In this document: in pieces, positions 12,692-21,997 of the stretch | Layout: every line of letters starts with the position of its first letter | Position numbering within the stretch: position 1 is the stretch's first letter | Origin: Desulfuromonadaceae bacterium | GTDB lineage: Bacteria > Desulfobacterota > Desulfuromonadia > Desulfuromonadales > Desulfuromonadaceae | Assembly: GCA_016936455.1 (NCBI GenBank) | Contig: JAFGXV010000019.1 | Span: 62,001 to 126,000 of the forward strand | DNA length: 64,000 nt | Reading direction: 5' to 3' | Notes under the pieces: model-generated | What the model saw: only the letters and a program-made list of their open reading frames with translations | Databases searched by the model: none | Told to the model about the DNA's origin: nothing | Translations under genes and position numbers: made by a program

Positions 12692-13116
12692 TTTACGTTT
12701 CTCCCCAGTACTTTAGTCGCAATCGCCGAGGCCAGATTCGAGGCCTCTTTTTTAAGCCCACTGCGGGCGACTTCTGCTTCCTTGGCGACATCGGCCTTGA
12801 TGCGCTCCAGGTTAGCCGTCGCATGCTCTCGTGCCGCACCAATGATCGCCGTCTCTTCGACGCTGGCCTCACCACGCAATTTAGCTGCCTGTTTGGCCCC
12901 GTCCTGTTTCGCTTCAAGCAGTTTTTTTTCGTAGCGCTCCATTTTCTCGTTAATCGAGGTTTCGAGGTCACGAGCTTTCTGATGTCCGCCATCAATCGAC
13001 TGCTGACGCTCGGCCATCACGTTGCGTAAAGGCCGATACAATAAGATGTTCAGTACGATCATCAACACCAGAAAATTGACAAACTGCACCAGTATGGTCC
13101 AATCAATGCTGATCAC
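12688..13116 (-). CDS. atpX: F1Fo ATP synthase subunit b'
   Basis: A second, shorter b-type subunit of 142 aa: one N-terminal membrane helix (WTILVQFVNFLVLMIVLNILLY), then a charged coiled coil (RNVMAERQQSIDGGHQKARDLETS). With AtpF it probably makes a b/b' heterodimeric stalk, as in alphaproteobacteria, cyanobacteria and many Desulfuromonadales. The start is GTG at 13116 behind GGAAGAGG. It is the first gene of the operon; the Fo subunits a and c are not encoded here and must lie elsewhere. Confidence 0.92.
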   Translation of the reverse strand: MISIDWTILVQFVNFLVLMIVLNILLYRPLRNVMAERQQSIDGGHQKARDLETSINEKMERYEKKLLEAKQDGAKQAAKLRGEASVEETAIIGAAREHATANLERIKADVAKEAEVARSGLKKEASNLASAIATKVLGRNVK

Positions 13117-13151
13117 TGTGGTACCTCTTCCTTTTAGCGTTCTTGTTTTGG

Positions 13152-13179
13152 ATTATATTCTAGCGGGATTTATACACAA
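13152..13179 (-). promoter_or_regulatory. sigma-70-type promoter of the atp operon
   Basis: On the minus strand TTGTGT (13179-13174) and a perfect TATAAT (13157-13152) are 16 nt apart, about 35 nt upstream of the atpX start. It begins immediately after the parB terminator stem. Confidence 0.55.
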
Positions 13180-13204
13180 AAAGCCCTGCGGGGCAGAGCA
13201 GGGC
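13175..13204 (-). terminator. rho-independent terminator of the parAB operon
   Basis: GCCCTGC (13183-13189) and GCAGGGC (13198-13204) form the stem. On the minus strand it is followed by TTTTT, 77 nt after the parB stop codon. It separates the parB transcript from the atp promoter. Confidence 0.85.
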
Positions 13205-13280
13205 ATTCCTAGCATACTGTTTCGCGAAAAGTCAAGGAATTAATCAATTTGGCTCGCTTATCAGGGCCCTCAACTGAGAG

Positions 13281-14144
13281 CTAAACCACGTTCATATAGT
13301 CGAGCAGGCGCTGTAATTCATCCTGATTGTAATAGCTGATTTCAATTTTTCCTCCCTTGCCGGAGGGCTTCAGCTTGACCTGCATACCGAGATTTTTTTT
13401 CAAGATATCTTCGAGTCGGGCAAGGTCTGGATCCAGGCCAACCTTTTTTTCGGCGGAGACGGGTGCTGAGCCGGCCTGGTCGAATTCCTTTATTTTTTTA
13501 ACCAGCGATTCCGTTTCGCGCACTGAGAGCTTCTTTTTCTGGATCTGACTCCGAGCTTCACGCATATCTTCATCTTCGTCCAGAGAGAGCAGACATCGCG
13601 CGTGTCCCATTGTTAATACTCCGGCAACGACATCCTCCCGGACATCTTCCGGCAACCGCAGCAACCGCAATGCATTGGCTACCGCCGAGCGGCTTTTTCC
13701 AACGCGCCTGGCGACATCTTCCTGCGCCAGATCAAAAGACGTCATCAGGTACCGATAGGCTTCTGCCTCTTCGATTGGGTTGAGGTCTTCGCGCTGAATA
13801 TTCTCGATCAATGCAATTTCCAGCGCCCAGTCTTCCGAGACATCCTGAATCGTTACCGGAAGCTCTCGCAATCCAGCCTTCTGCGCCGCACGCCACCGCC
13901 GCTCGCCGGCAATAATCTGATAATGATCATCTACGCGCCGAACAACAAGGGGCTGAATAACCCCTTTTTCCCGTATCGATTCAACAAGTTCGGCCAGCTT
14001 AGCGTCATCGAAATTTTTACGCGGTTGATTGCTGTGCGGCTTCAGATCCTCAATAGGGCACAAAAAGTAGGTTCGATCCTCGCGTGTTGCTGCAGTGCCA
14101 AGCAGCGCACCCATTCCTTTTCCCAATGCGGGTCGTTTGGCCAT
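13281..14144 (-). CDS. parB: Chromosome partitioning protein ParB (CTP-dependent clamp)
   Basis: ParB loads at parS, binds CTP and spreads on origin-proximal DNA, serving ParA-driven segregation and SMC loading. The 287-aa protein has the N-terminal CTPase domain with GERRWRAA near residue 80 and ENIQREDLNPIEEA near 113, then the helix-turn-helix VARRVGKSRSAVANALRLL, and a C-terminal dimerisation domain. It follows parA by 1 nt. A perfect parS lies about 3.4 kb away in the same gene block, consistent with origin proximity. Confidence 0.98.
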   Translation of the reverse strand: MAKRPALGKGMGALLGTAATREDRTYFLCPIEDLKPHSNQPRKNFDDAKLAELVESIREKGVIQPLVVRRVDDHYQIIAGERRWRAAQKAGLRELPVTIQDVSEDWALEIALIENIQREDLNPIEEAEAYRYLMTSFDLAQEDVARRVGKSRSAVANALRLLRLPEDVREDVVAGVLTMGHARCLLSLDEDEDMREARSQIQKKKLSVRETESLVKKIKEFDQAGSAPVSAEKKVGLDPDLARLEDILKKNLGMQVKLKPSGKGGKIEISYYNQDELQRLLDYMNVV

Positions 14145-14145
14145 T

Positions 14146-14907
14146 TTACTTTCCCCCTATTAATTCTTGGGCGAGATTCAAATATGCCTCTGCCCCCTTG
14201 GAGGCAATATCATACTGCAACACCGGCACACCATGACTCGGTGCTTCAGATAGACGAACATTTCGCGGAATAATCGTGCTGAAGACCTTATTCCCGAAAT
14301 GGTTGCGGACCTCATCCTGAACCTGGTGCGAAAGATTATTGCGCCCATCAAACATGGTCAGGACAATTCCCCTTAAATCCAGATTCGGGTTCAGCCCTTT
14401 TTTTACCAACTGAATTGTTTTTGTTAGCTGGCTCAGCCCCTCCATCGCGTAATATTCACACTGCAGGGGGACAATCACCGCCCGGGCAGCAACCAGCGCA
14501 TTCACGGTTAACAAGCCCAGGGAGGGTGGACAGTCAATAATTATGTAATCGTAGCGGTGCAGAATCTGCTCCAGCGCGCGCACCAACCGATGTTCGCGCT
14601 GGGGTGCGGCGACAAGTTCCAGTTCCGCACCAATCAAATCTGTATTGGAAGGGAGGACAGAGAGATTCTTCAACGCCGTGGGAAGAATTACATCCAGCAC
14701 AACCTCGTCGGACAGCAACAGGTCGTAAACGGTTTTTTCCAGTGCCGCTGTTTCGATACCGACACCGCTGCAGGCGTTTCCCTGTGGATCCATATCGACC
14801 AGCAGCGTCTTTTTATCAGCCACAGCCAGAGAAGCGGCCAGGTTGACAGCAGTGGTTGTTTTACCAACGCCACCCTTCTGATTCGCAATCGCGATAATCT
14901 CGGCCAC
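14146..14907 (-). CDS. parA: Chromosome partitioning ATPase ParA (Soj)
   Basis: ParA is a nucleoid-bound ATPase whose ParB-stimulated hydrolysis moves origins apart. The 253-aa protein has the deviant Walker A KGGVGKTT (11-18) with its signature lysine, the DMDPQGN motif, and DCPPSLGLLTVNAL Walker B. It lacks an N-terminal DNA-binding extension, as expected for small chromosomal ParA (type Ib-like). It forms a pair with parB and lies 108 nt downstream of rsmG on the same strand. Confidence 0.98.
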   Translation of the reverse strand: MAEIIAIANQKGGVGKTTTAVNLAASLAVADKKTLLVDMDPQGNACSGVGIETAALEKTVYDLLLSDEVVLDVILPTALKNLSVLPSNTDLIGAELELVAAPQREHRLVRALEQILHRYDYIIIDCPPSLGLLTVNALVAARAVIVPLQCEYYAMEGLSQLTKTIQLVKKGLNPNLDLRGIVLTMFDGRNNLSHQVQDEVRNHFGNKVFSTIIPRNVRLSEAPSHGVPVLQYDIASKGAEAYLNLAQELIGGK

Positions 14908-15015
14908 AGCGACGTCCTTTCAACGAGCGAAATAAAGGTGCATCATAACACCCCGACCAGTCGTTGCCAACCGGGCTATTCGAGATACGCCAGACATTTG
15001 GTCGTTTTCCGTCGT

Positions 15016-15666
15016 TTAATTTTCGCGCGTCAAGATGACCAAGGCACGATAGCTGCCCGAAGGATACAAGTGGTAGGATTCGACGTTCTGTACCTTCCAG
15101 CCAAGAGAGTGAACCACACATTCTGCCTGATCAATTTCCACTGCTGTTTTTTCACTCTTCATGGCAACGATACGCCCTCCGGGCTTAACTAAAGGGGCCG
15201 CGACCGCAACAAACTCTCTCAGCGATGAAAATGCGCGCGACACGACCAGGTCATAGCGAATCTCACGCTGGATAAGATCCTCGACTCGACCAGCCAATGG
15301 AGACAGGTTGTCGAGCGCCAGCAACCGCTTACAATGTTTCTGAAAGGTGATTTTCTTTGCCACCTTATCACACGAATCAAAACGCCCACGGGTCAGTGCT
15401 ATTGCCAGCGGAATAGACGGTAACCCTGCTCCCGATCCAACATCTAACACATGTTCATCGCCGTCCATCACAGCCAGCAGAGCCAATGAATCTTCGATAT
15501 GTTTTTCCCAGCACTCCTCAAGTGAGCGCAAGGCCGTGAGATTAACTTTTTCGTTCCACCTCAGCAGTTCATGTACATAAATTAATAATTTATTTTCTAT
15601 CAATCCTATCTTATCGTATAGGCCGTGCATACAGACTTTTTGGCGTAACGATTCGCTAAGACGCAT
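15016..15666 (-). CDS. rsmG: 16S rRNA (guanine527-N7)-methyltransferase RsmG
   Basis: RsmG (GidB) methylates G527 of 16S rRNA using S-adenosylmethionine. The 216-aa protein has the SAM-binding motif LDVGSGAGLPSIPLAIA near residues 80-96, the family VVSRAFSSLREF segment and GGRIVAMK. The start ATG overlaps the mnmG stop by one base (TAATG), so the two are translationally coupled. The mnmG-rsmG-parA-parB order is the common bacterial origin-proximal arrangement. Confidence 0.96.
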   Translation of the reverse strand: MRLSESLRQKVCMHGLYDKIGLIENKLLIYVHELLRWNEKVNLTALRSLEECWEKHIEDSLALLAVMDGDEHVLDVGSGAGLPSIPLAIALTRGRFDSCDKVAKKITFQKHCKRLLALDNLSPLAGRVEDLIQREIRYDLVVSRAFSSLREFVAVAAPLVKPGGRIVAMKSEKTAVEIDQAECVVHSLGWKVQNVESYHLYPSGSYRALVILTREN

Positions 15667-17534
15667 TATTTCCGTCCACGCAGCAGTATACCAAGAATAG
15701 CCAGTGCTGCTGGGGTCACGCCTGGAATTCGTCCTGCCTGCCCCAAGGTTTCTGGATTGACTCGCTTCAGCTTTTCTCTCACTTCGGACGACAACCCCGA
15801 GGCGATATCATAGTCAAAATCATCCGGAATTTTTACCCCCTCCAGCTTTTTACTTTTAGCAACTTGTTCAATTTGCCTTTGAATATAGCCATCATATTTG
15901 ATTTCAACCTGTAACTGCTCCAGGATATCCGGTGAAACGTCCCTAAGGTTCTCTACCTCTCGTATTAAATCTGCCGCGGTAATATCTGGCCGCTTCAATA
16001 GTTCCGCCAGAGATTGACCATTCTTCATCTCCCCCATTCCCAACCCGGCAACCAACGCCCTGTCCGATGGAGAGACCCTTACTTCATTCAGCAATGTTTC
16101 AGCCTGAGCTCGATCATTCATTTTTTTCTCAAACAGCTGCCAGCGCCGATCATCGACCAACCCCAACTCACGGCCTAGTGCCGTCAAGCGCTGATCCGCA
16201 TTATCTTCACGCAGCAGCAGTCGATACTCAGCACGAGAGGTAAACATCCGGTACGGTTCTTTGGTCCCCAAGCTAACCAGATCATCGATAAGAACCCCGG
16301 TATAACCTTGATCGCGCCCAATGATCAGCGGTTGCTCATTCCGAACATACTGTACCGCATTGATCCCTGCGATTAATCCCTGCGCCCCAGCTTCTTCATA
16401 GCCTGAGGTACCATTGATTTGACCAGCATGAAAGAGTCCTTGAATCGCTCTTGTTTCCAAAGAGGATCGCAACTGTACCGGATCAACATAATCATACTCG
16501 ATGGCGTACCCAGGACGCATGATTTCAGCATTTTCAAGACCTGGAATCGTCCTCAAGAATCTCAGCTGAACATCGGCTGGTAACGACGTCGGCAATCCAT
16601 TGGGATATATTTCAGCGGTATGAAGACTTTCTGGCTCAAGAAACACCTGATGCGTTGTCTTTTCTGGAAAACGAACAACCTTGTCCTCAATTGAGGGGCA
16701 ATAGCGGGGCCCGATCCCTTCAATCACCCCGCTATAAAGCGGAGAACGATCCAAACCAGCACGAATTTCATCGTGTGTTCTTTCGTTAGTCGCCGTAATA
16801 AAACAAGACACCTGCTTCTGACTAATCTGGTTAGTCATAAATGAAAAAGGTCGCGCCGGGACATCCCCCGGCTGTTCTTCTGTTTTTGAAAAATCGATAC
16901 TTCCTGCATAAAGTCGGGGGGGCGTACCTGTTTTCAACCGACCGACGGTCAAGCCATAGGACCTCAACTGCTCTGACAAACCGACGGACGGAGGTTCGCC
17001 CGCGCGTCCACCAGAATAATGATTGAGTCCCACATGAATCAGCCCGTGCATAAATGTGCCCGTCGTAAGCACAACAGCACGCCCCGAAAAACAAACACCA
17101 TCTCGCGTTACCACTCCGGCTATTCTGTCTTTTTCAACGACCAGCTTTTCTACCGATCCCTGCTTAAGATCGAGCAAAGGGAAATTCTCTAACACCTGCT
17201 TCATTCTTCTTGAATATTCATACCGGTCGGCCTGGGCGCGCAGAGCCTGAACGGCTGGCCCCTTTTTTGTATTCAAAGTCCTAAACTGAATCCCGGTGGC
17301 ATCAATATTGAGGGCCATCTCTCCGCCTAACGCATCAATCTCTCGCACCAAATGTCCCTTAGCCAGCCCCCCTATAGCTGGATTGCAAGACATTTGAGCG
17401 ACTGCATCCAGGCTCAAATTCAACAACAGCGTGGCGCACCCCATTCGCGCAGCGGCCAATGCCGCCTCACATCCCGCATGCCCAGCGCCAACGACGATCA
17501 CGTCATACTCTCGACCATAACTCGCATTAGTCAC
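15666..17534 (-). CDS. mnmG: tRNA uridine-5-carboxymethylaminomethyl modification enzyme MnmG (GidA)
   Basis: MnmG is the FAD/NADH subunit that works with MnmE to form cmnm5U34 in certain tRNAs. The 622-aa protein has the FAD-binding GAGHAGCEAA (16-25), SCNPAIGGLAKGHLVREID with the conserved cysteine, GTFMHGLIHVG, and the C-terminal helical region (PGVTPAALAILGILLRG). It is 30 nt downstream of mnmE, with the parS site filling that gap. Confidence 0.98.
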   Translation of the reverse strand: MTNASYGREYDVIVVGAGHAGCEAALAAARMGCATLLLNLSLDAVAQMSCNPAIGGLAKGHLVREIDALGGEMALNIDATGIQFRTLNTKKGPAVQALRAQADRYEYSRRMKQVLENFPLLDLKQGSVEKLVVEKDRIAGVVTRDGVCFSGRAVVLTTGTFMHGLIHVGLNHYSGGRAGEPPSVGLSEQLRSYGLTVGRLKTGTPPRLYAGSIDFSKTEEQPGDVPARPFSFMTNQISQKQVSCFITATNERTHDEIRAGLDRSPLYSGVIEGIGPRYCPSIEDKVVRFPEKTTHQVFLEPESLHTAEIYPNGLPTSLPADVQLRFLRTIPGLENAEIMRPGYAIEYDYVDPVQLRSSLETRAIQGLFHAGQINGTSGYEEAGAQGLIAGINAVQYVRNEQPLIIGRDQGYTGVLIDDLVSLGTKEPYRMFTSRAEYRLLLREDNADQRLTALGRELGLVDDRRWQLFEKKMNDRAQAETLLNEVRVSPSDRALVAGLGMGEMKNGQSLAELLKRPDITAADLIREVENLRDVSPDILEQLQVEIKYDGYIQRQIEQVAKSKKLEGVKIPDDFDYDIASGLSSEVREKLKRVNPETLGQAGRIPGVTPAALAILGILLRGRK

Positions 17535-17548
17535 AACGCACCTCTAAA

Positions 17549-17564
17549 TGTTTCACGTGAAACA
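17549..17564. other. parS: parS centromere site, perfect 16-bp match
   Basis: TGTTTCACGTGAAACA is a perfect match to the conserved parS palindrome bound by chromosomal ParB. It occupies the 30-nt gap between the mnmE stop (17565) and the mnmG start (17534), touching the mnmE stop codon. I saw no second perfect copy in this window. Confidence 0.96.
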
Positions 17565-18929
17565 TTACTTTCCAACACAGAAACGGCTAAAAATATCATT
17601 CAATATATCATCCGGTGCAGTCTGACCCGTGATCGTACCAAGTTCATAGAGTGCACGATTGAGGTGGGTTGCTAAAAACTCGCCATACAGAGAACCCCTG
17701 ACACCGTCAACAAAAGACTGAACCTCAGTCAAACAAGCGCACAGAACGTCACAATGTCGACGATCCGTTATAATAGGCAGTTCAGTGGCATCATCACCGC
17801 TAAAATTGAGAGAAAACATAAGACCAACCTGATAAATCAAATCTTCAAGACCTGCACCCGTCTTCGCAGAAATAGAAACAATCGGAAACGACGAACTGAC
17901 GATATCGAAACCATCCACATCACTCTTATTCACAACAATAAGACAAGGAGTGTCCCCAACGATGTCTCTGACCGCAGCATCGGAAAACTGATCAGAAGCC
18001 GTCCCGTCTACAACGTAAAGAACCAAATCAGACCTTGAAACAAATGAAAGCGCCCTACGCACACCTTCCTGCTCTACCAAATCAACCGAATCACGTATGC
18101 CAGCTGTATCAATAAAACGAACCACAACAGACCCTACAAGTGAATCTTCAGTCAAAAAATCACGCGTGGTCCCTGGAACATCCGTAACAATAGCCCTTTC
18201 CTTACCAAGCAGCAAATTAAGAAGAGAACTTTTACCTACGTTGGGAGATCCAAGAATTAAAACAGAAAGGCCCTCTTTGAGCAAATGGCCCCTTTGAAAC
18301 GTTCCTATCAACCGTGTAGCAAGATCAATAAACATAGAAGAGTGCTCAAACAGCATGGAAAGGTCAGCTCCATCGACTTCCTCCTCCGGAAAATCAAGAT
18401 AAGCTTCTGTAAGAGCAAGCATCTCGATCAAATAACCCTTAAGAACATCAATTTGATCTCGTAACACACCTTCTAATTGACGAACAGCAACCCGCGATGA
18501 TTGACGCGAGCGGGCAGAAACAATATCAGAAACTGCTTGAGCAGATGTGAGATCAATACGTCCATGCATGAAAGCGCGAAATGTAAACTCTCCAGGTTGT
18601 GCCATGCGCGCCCCAGATGAAATCAACAAATCAATAACACGCTCAACAATGAACGAACTTGAATGACAATGAATTTCAACCACATCTTCTCTCGTAAAAG
18701 ACCGCGGAGCCTGCATATAGACAGCCATGACTTCATCTACAACACAACCCTCGACACCAAAATGACCATACACAAGTTGATGGGAAACATAGTGGTGAGC
18801 GGTCGATGAAGGCTTAAAAAAAAGCTTCAAGAGCGATAAGGATAGATCACCAGAAATACGAACAATCGCAATACCACCATTGCCTACGGTGGTGGCAGGA
18901 GCAACAATAGTGTCATTTAATAAATACAT
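17565..18929 (-). CDS. mnmE: tRNA modification GTPase MnmE (TrmE)
   Basis: MnmE is the dimeric GTPase partner of MnmG in wobble-uridine modification. The 454-aa protein has the N-terminal formyl-THF-binding domain (TIVAPATTVGNGGIAIVRISG), a G domain with GSPNVGKSS near 227, DVPGTTRD, DTAG and NKSD, and the C-terminal cysteine motif FCVGK (C-x-G-K). GC content is already well below the mnmG side, marking the left shoulder of the AT valley. It is separated from yidC by an intrinsic terminator. No jag/khpB gene lies between yidC and mnmE. Confidence 0.97.
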   Translation of the reverse strand: MYLLNDTIVAPATTVGNGGIAIVRISGDLSLSLLKLFFKPSSTAHHYVSHQLVYGHFGVEGCVVDEVMAVYMQAPRSFTREDVVEIHCHSSSFIVERVIDLLISSGARMAQPGEFTFRAFMHGRIDLTSAQAVSDIVSARSRQSSRVAVRQLEGVLRDQIDVLKGYLIEMLALTEAYLDFPEEEVDGADLSMLFEHSSMFIDLATRLIGTFQRGHLLKEGLSVLILGSPNVGKSSLLNLLLGKERAIVTDVPGTTRDFLTEDSLVGSVVVRFIDTAGIRDSVDLVEQEGVRRALSFVSRSDLVLYVVDGTASDQFSDAAVRDIVGDTPCLIVVNKSDVDGFDIVSSSFPIVSISAKTGAGLEDLIYQVGLMFSLNFSGDDATELPIITDRRHCDVLCACLTEVQSFVDGVRGSLYGEFLATHLNRALYELGTITGQTAPDDILNDIFSRFCVGK

Positions 18930-18937
18930 AAATATCC

Positions 18938-18971
18938 AAAAAAACAGGCTAAGGAAAATCCCTTAGCCTGT
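18938..18971 (-). terminator. rho-independent terminator after yidC
   Basis: ACAGGCTAAGG (18944-18954) and CCTTAGCCTGT (18961-18971) form an 11-bp stem. On the minus strand it runs into a T tract (18944-18938). It separates the rpmH-rnpA-yidD-yidC transcript from mnmE, perhaps with read-through. Confidence 0.88.
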
Positions 18972-18976
18972 AAGAT

Positions 18977-20530
18977 CTAAGCAGGTTTTTTATAAATGAG
19001 ATATTGCTGAAAGATCGTCAAGAGATTATTGACCAACCAATACAGAACCAAACCAGACGGAAAATTTAAAAATAAAAATGTAAAGACAACGGGCATAGCT
19101 AACATCATTTTAGCCTGCATAGGATCCATTGTACTCGGAGTCATCTTTTGCTGCACAAACATGGTAACGCCCATAACGACCGGAGTAATATAATAAGGAT
19201 CTTTAACAGAAAGATCTGTTAACCAAAAAGCAAACGGTGCATGTCGGAGTTCGATTGTTTCAAGCAATACTTTATAAAGAGCGAAAAAAACCGGAATCTG
19301 AACAAACATCGGTAGACATCCCCCCAAAGGATTAACGCGATGTTCTTTATACAACTCCATCATGCTGCGATTGAGACCCTCGCGATCCGTGCGATACTTT
19401 TCTCTCAACTTTTTCATCTCAGGTTGCAATGTTTGCATCGCACGCATAGAGACATAACTTTTTTGTGTTAACGGCCAAAAAAGAAGTTTAATAATTACGG
19501 TTAAAAGAATGATAGAAACACCATAATTACCTAAAAACCCGTAAAAAAAGTTCAAACATACATGTAATGGTTTCGCCAAAAAGGAAAAGAAACCAAAATC
19601 GATTACATGATCCAAACTATACCCGGCAGACTTTAAAAAAGATAAATCTTTTGGTCCGAGATACATAGAATAACTGGCTTTATAAGACTGACCATCTTGC
19701 AAATTGACACTCCCAGATAAAGCACTAAATTTCAAAACGTTATCTGAAAGTGAAATGGCAACTGAATCGAAAGAAGGGGTACTATTATCGACGACTGGTA
19801 TAAGCGTGGATATAAAATATTTATTTGTATATCCGACCCAAGAAAGATTATCCAATCTGAATGATTCAGACTTTTCTTTCAAGTCATCTGATTCGTTATG
19901 GATCAATTTATTATCGATATAAGAAATAGCGCCAATATAATCAAAACGACTATTTTCTGCGTTTATGGGCACGACATTATAATTATCAACATGAAAACGT
20001 ACATCGACATTTTCTGTTCGTAAGTTCTTAATAGTAACAAAACAATCTATAAGATAACTACCAGAATTAAAAACATAAGTTCTAACAATTTCTAATCCAG
20101 AAAAAACTGCTTTAAATATAATTCTATTGTCAATTTTTTCGAAATCATAGGATATGTTGTTAGCGACTGCATTTTCAATGGAAAATGACGACAAACAGTC
20201 TCCAGTTTTATAATCTATAAACTGGTAACTATCTTTGGTATTGTTACTATTTTTATAGTTATTTAATTTTACTGATCTTATATTTGCTCCATTTTTATCA
20301 AATAATAAAGTATAGTTATCATTTTCAAATTCAATAAAATCACTCTCGTTGGAACTAATAAGAGTGTCTTTTTCTTCTATAATAAATGATTGATTATTTA
20401 CTTTCTCGATCTGTTTGACTTCAGCAACTTTGTTATTGTCTTTTTCTTTTGCAGGAAAAAAATATGAGAAACATGACCAAACAATAAGCATCAAAACAAG
20501 CGCTATAATAGTATTCCTATTTTCCATCAA
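18977..20530 (-). CDS. yidC: Membrane protein insertase YidC
   Basis: YidC inserts and folds inner-membrane proteins, alone or with SecYEG. The 517-aa protein has an N-terminal membrane anchor (NTIIALVLMLIVWSCFSYFF), a large periplasmic beta-sandwich domain, and the conserved C-terminal five-helix insertase domain from about 310 (FLGNYGVSIILLTVIIKLLFWPLTQKSY, with its conserved region containing the hydrophilic-groove Arg/Lys). The half encoding the periplasmic domain is extremely AT-rich (one sampled line near 20.2 kb is about 22% GC) while the conserved C-terminal half is less so. The gene lies 4 nt after yidD. Confidence 0.97.
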   Translation of the reverse strand: MMENRNTIIALVLMLIVWSCFSYFFPAKEKDNNKVAEVKQIEKVNNQSFIIEEKDTLISSNESDFIEFENDNYTLLFDKNGANIRSVKLNNYKNSNNTKDSYQFIDYKTGDCLSSFSIENAVANNISYDFEKIDNRIIFKAVFSGLEIVRTYVFNSGSYLIDCFVTIKNLRTENVDVRFHVDNYNVVPINAENSRFDYIGAISYIDNKLIHNESDDLKEKSESFRLDNLSWVGYTNKYFISTLIPVVDNSTPSFDSVAISLSDNVLKFSALSGSVNLQDGQSYKASYSMYLGPKDLSFLKSAGYSLDHVIDFGFFSFLAKPLHVCLNFFYGFLGNYGVSIILLTVIIKLLFWPLTQKSYVSMRAMQTLQPEMKKLREKYRTDREGLNRSMMELYKEHRVNPLGGCLPMFVQIPVFFALYKVLLETIELRHAPFAFWLTDLSVKDPYYITPVVMGVTMFVQQKMTPSTMDPMQAKMMLAMPVVFTFLFLNFPSGLVLYWLVNNLLTIFQQYLIYKKPA

Positions 20531-20534
20531 TTCC

Positions 20535-20744
20535 TCACTTTAGCGGATCATAACCACCAGAAAAAAGCGGATTACAACGTAATATTCGTTTAACAGAAAG
20601 AAACAAACCTTTTAAGAAGCCATATTTGCTAAATGCTTGAAGAGAGTATTCCGAACACGTAGGAAAAAAACGACAACACGGAATCTTAAGAGGTGATATA
20701 AAATTTCTATAAAATTTTATCAAAAGAATGATCGCCCTGGACAT
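20535..20744 (-). CDS. yidD: Membrane protein insertion efficiency factor YidD
   Basis: A 69-aa protein of the Hlp/YidD family that assists YidC-dependent insertion. The family core is visible: [24 protein letters not shown] with its clustered cysteines, and the C-terminal [12 protein letters not shown]. The start lies inside rnpA, with a 38-nt overlap, the usual gene arrangement. It is cytoplasmic and peripheral to the inner membrane. Confidence 0.95.
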   Translation of the reverse strand: MSRAIILLIKFYRNFISPLKIPCCRFFPTCSEYSLQAFSKYGFLKGLFLSVKRILRCNPLFSGGYDPLK

Positions 20745-21075
20745 AACTTATCAACTTAAAGAGTTCATTTTTTACAATATCATCTATTTTAAATTCTTTT
20801 TTCAAAATAAAAACATAATCATAATGTTTTTCACTCGAAAAAAAACCATAATGATTTCTGAAATATTCTCTTATAAAACGCTTATATTTATTTCGTAAAA
20901 AAGCCCCACCTACTTTACGACTAACAACGAGTCCTAAACGAGTGGGGCCTTCCTTTTTAGCTAATAAAACCACGCTGAAATAAGCAAATTTTTTTCTCTC
21001 TCCAGAGTCGAAAACTAACTTATATTCATATGATTTTCTAACTAACTTTTCTTTTCCGAGCTTTCTGCTTTTCAA
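20707..21075 (-). CDS. rnpA: Ribonuclease P protein component
   Basis: RnpA is the protein cofactor of RNase P, which matures tRNA 5' ends. The 122-aa protein has [28 protein letters not shown], containing the RNR-type RNA-binding motif (here RNKYKR) near residue 62. The start is TTG at 21075, directly after the rpmH stop (TAG TTG); this alignment with family N-termini is better than internal starts. It is strongly enriched in Lys, Phe and Tyr, reflecting the AT-rich setting. Confidence 0.94.
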   Translation of the reverse strand: MKSRKLGKEKLVRKSYEYKLVFDSGERKKFAYFSVVLLAKKEGPTRLGLVVSRKVGGAFLRNKYKRFIREYFRNHYGFFSSEKHYDYVFILKKEFKIDDIVKNELFKLISYVQGDHSFDKIL

Positions 21076-21225
21076 CTACTTTACAGGAATAGTTACAACG
21101 AGTTGTTTTCTACCCTTAGCCCGACGCCGCTTCAACACATTTCTACCATTAGCGGTTGCCATACGAGTACGAAATCCATGAGTTCTTTTTCTACTGATTC
21201 TGCTTGGTTGGTATGTTCTCTTCAT
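21076..21225 (-). CDS. rpmH: 50S ribosomal protein L34
   Basis: L34 is a 49-aa basic ribosomal protein: [18 protein letters not shown] then the family core [20 protein letters not shown]. The start at 21225 is fixed by AGGAGG in the upstream leader; an in-frame extension to 21270 is not part of the family. It is the first gene of the rpmH-rnpA-yidD-yidC operon and transcribes away from dnaA. Confidence 0.97.
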   Translation of the reverse strand: MKRTYQPSRISRKRTHGFRTRMATANGRNVLKRRRAKGRKQLVVTIPVK

Positions 21226-21261
21226 TTTTTTCCTCCTACCTAGTAAAAACCTGAATGCAGT

Positions 21262-21289
21262 ACTATACAAGCATCTATAAAAAAATCAA
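21262..21289 (-). promoter_or_regulatory. sigma-70-type promoter of rpmH
   Basis: On the minus strand TTGATT (21289-21284) and TATAGT (21267-21262) are 16 nt apart, about 37 nt upstream of the rpmH start. Confidence 0.5.
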
Positions 21290-21997
21290 CTTTTTTTTAG
21301 GGTTCCTCCGCATAAACTGGAGGCAAGGCCTTGCAAAATGAAACTATTACGAACCGTCAAGACAGCGGAAAACACCTGAGGATTAATTCTAAACACGGGG
21401 GGGGATTTCTTCTTTCCGAAACACACTCTCTTCACCAACCAGAATAACCGGTATACCAGTCTCTTATATGTCGGATCAGCTGGAAGCCTCAGTCGGAATA
21501 CGCTCTTCAGCATTTATCGACACGATATTCACTATTGAAGAGATGGAAGAAGTTTGCTGTACTGTTTAGATCAACCATGTTATTTTTTTTGCTAATCTAT
21601 TTTTTATCCACCTTGATTATTTTTATAAGACCGAGCAATTTCGGATACTTAAAGAATTCGTATCCACCATATACACGGAAAATTTAAAAAAATAGTGGGC
21701 TTTAACGCAATCGTGAACTTAGCACACCAAACTGCCAGAGGGGTGAACTATACTCCTAAAAAGTTAAATCACAGAAAAACCCAAAAAATAGTTTATAATT
21801 TATACATTTACTAATAAAACAAACAAATTTAACAGTTAACTGAAAACCATTCAACACTCAAAAATCTTTTTTAAGAATTCATTCGCGGTTCTTTGAAAAT
21901 CTGTTTCGTTGTTATTTGTCTGTCTGTTACCTTTTTCGGGTTGATAGTGCTGGTTAGTGCTCATATTTTCCTTTATTGGTCTCGCCACCCCTGCAGT
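21290..21997. other. gene-free DNA between rpmH and the relic IS; left part of the origin region
   Basis: No convincing gene is seen. From 21290 to about 21540 base composition is near 45% GC and a 75-codon frame is open on the minus strand, but it has no recognisable motif or start signal. From about 21540 to 21900 the DNA is AT-rich and holds two near-matches to a DnaA box: TTATCCACC at 21604-21612 and GTATCCACC at 21660-21668. This stretch is one of two candidate unwinding regions for oriC. Confidence 0.4.

Noticed and set aside
21286-21513. 75-codon open frame downstream of the rpmH promoter on the minus strand
   Set aside because: No motif, no ribosome-binding site, and it overlaps the rpmH promoter. 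It may be another relic, but I cannot support that.
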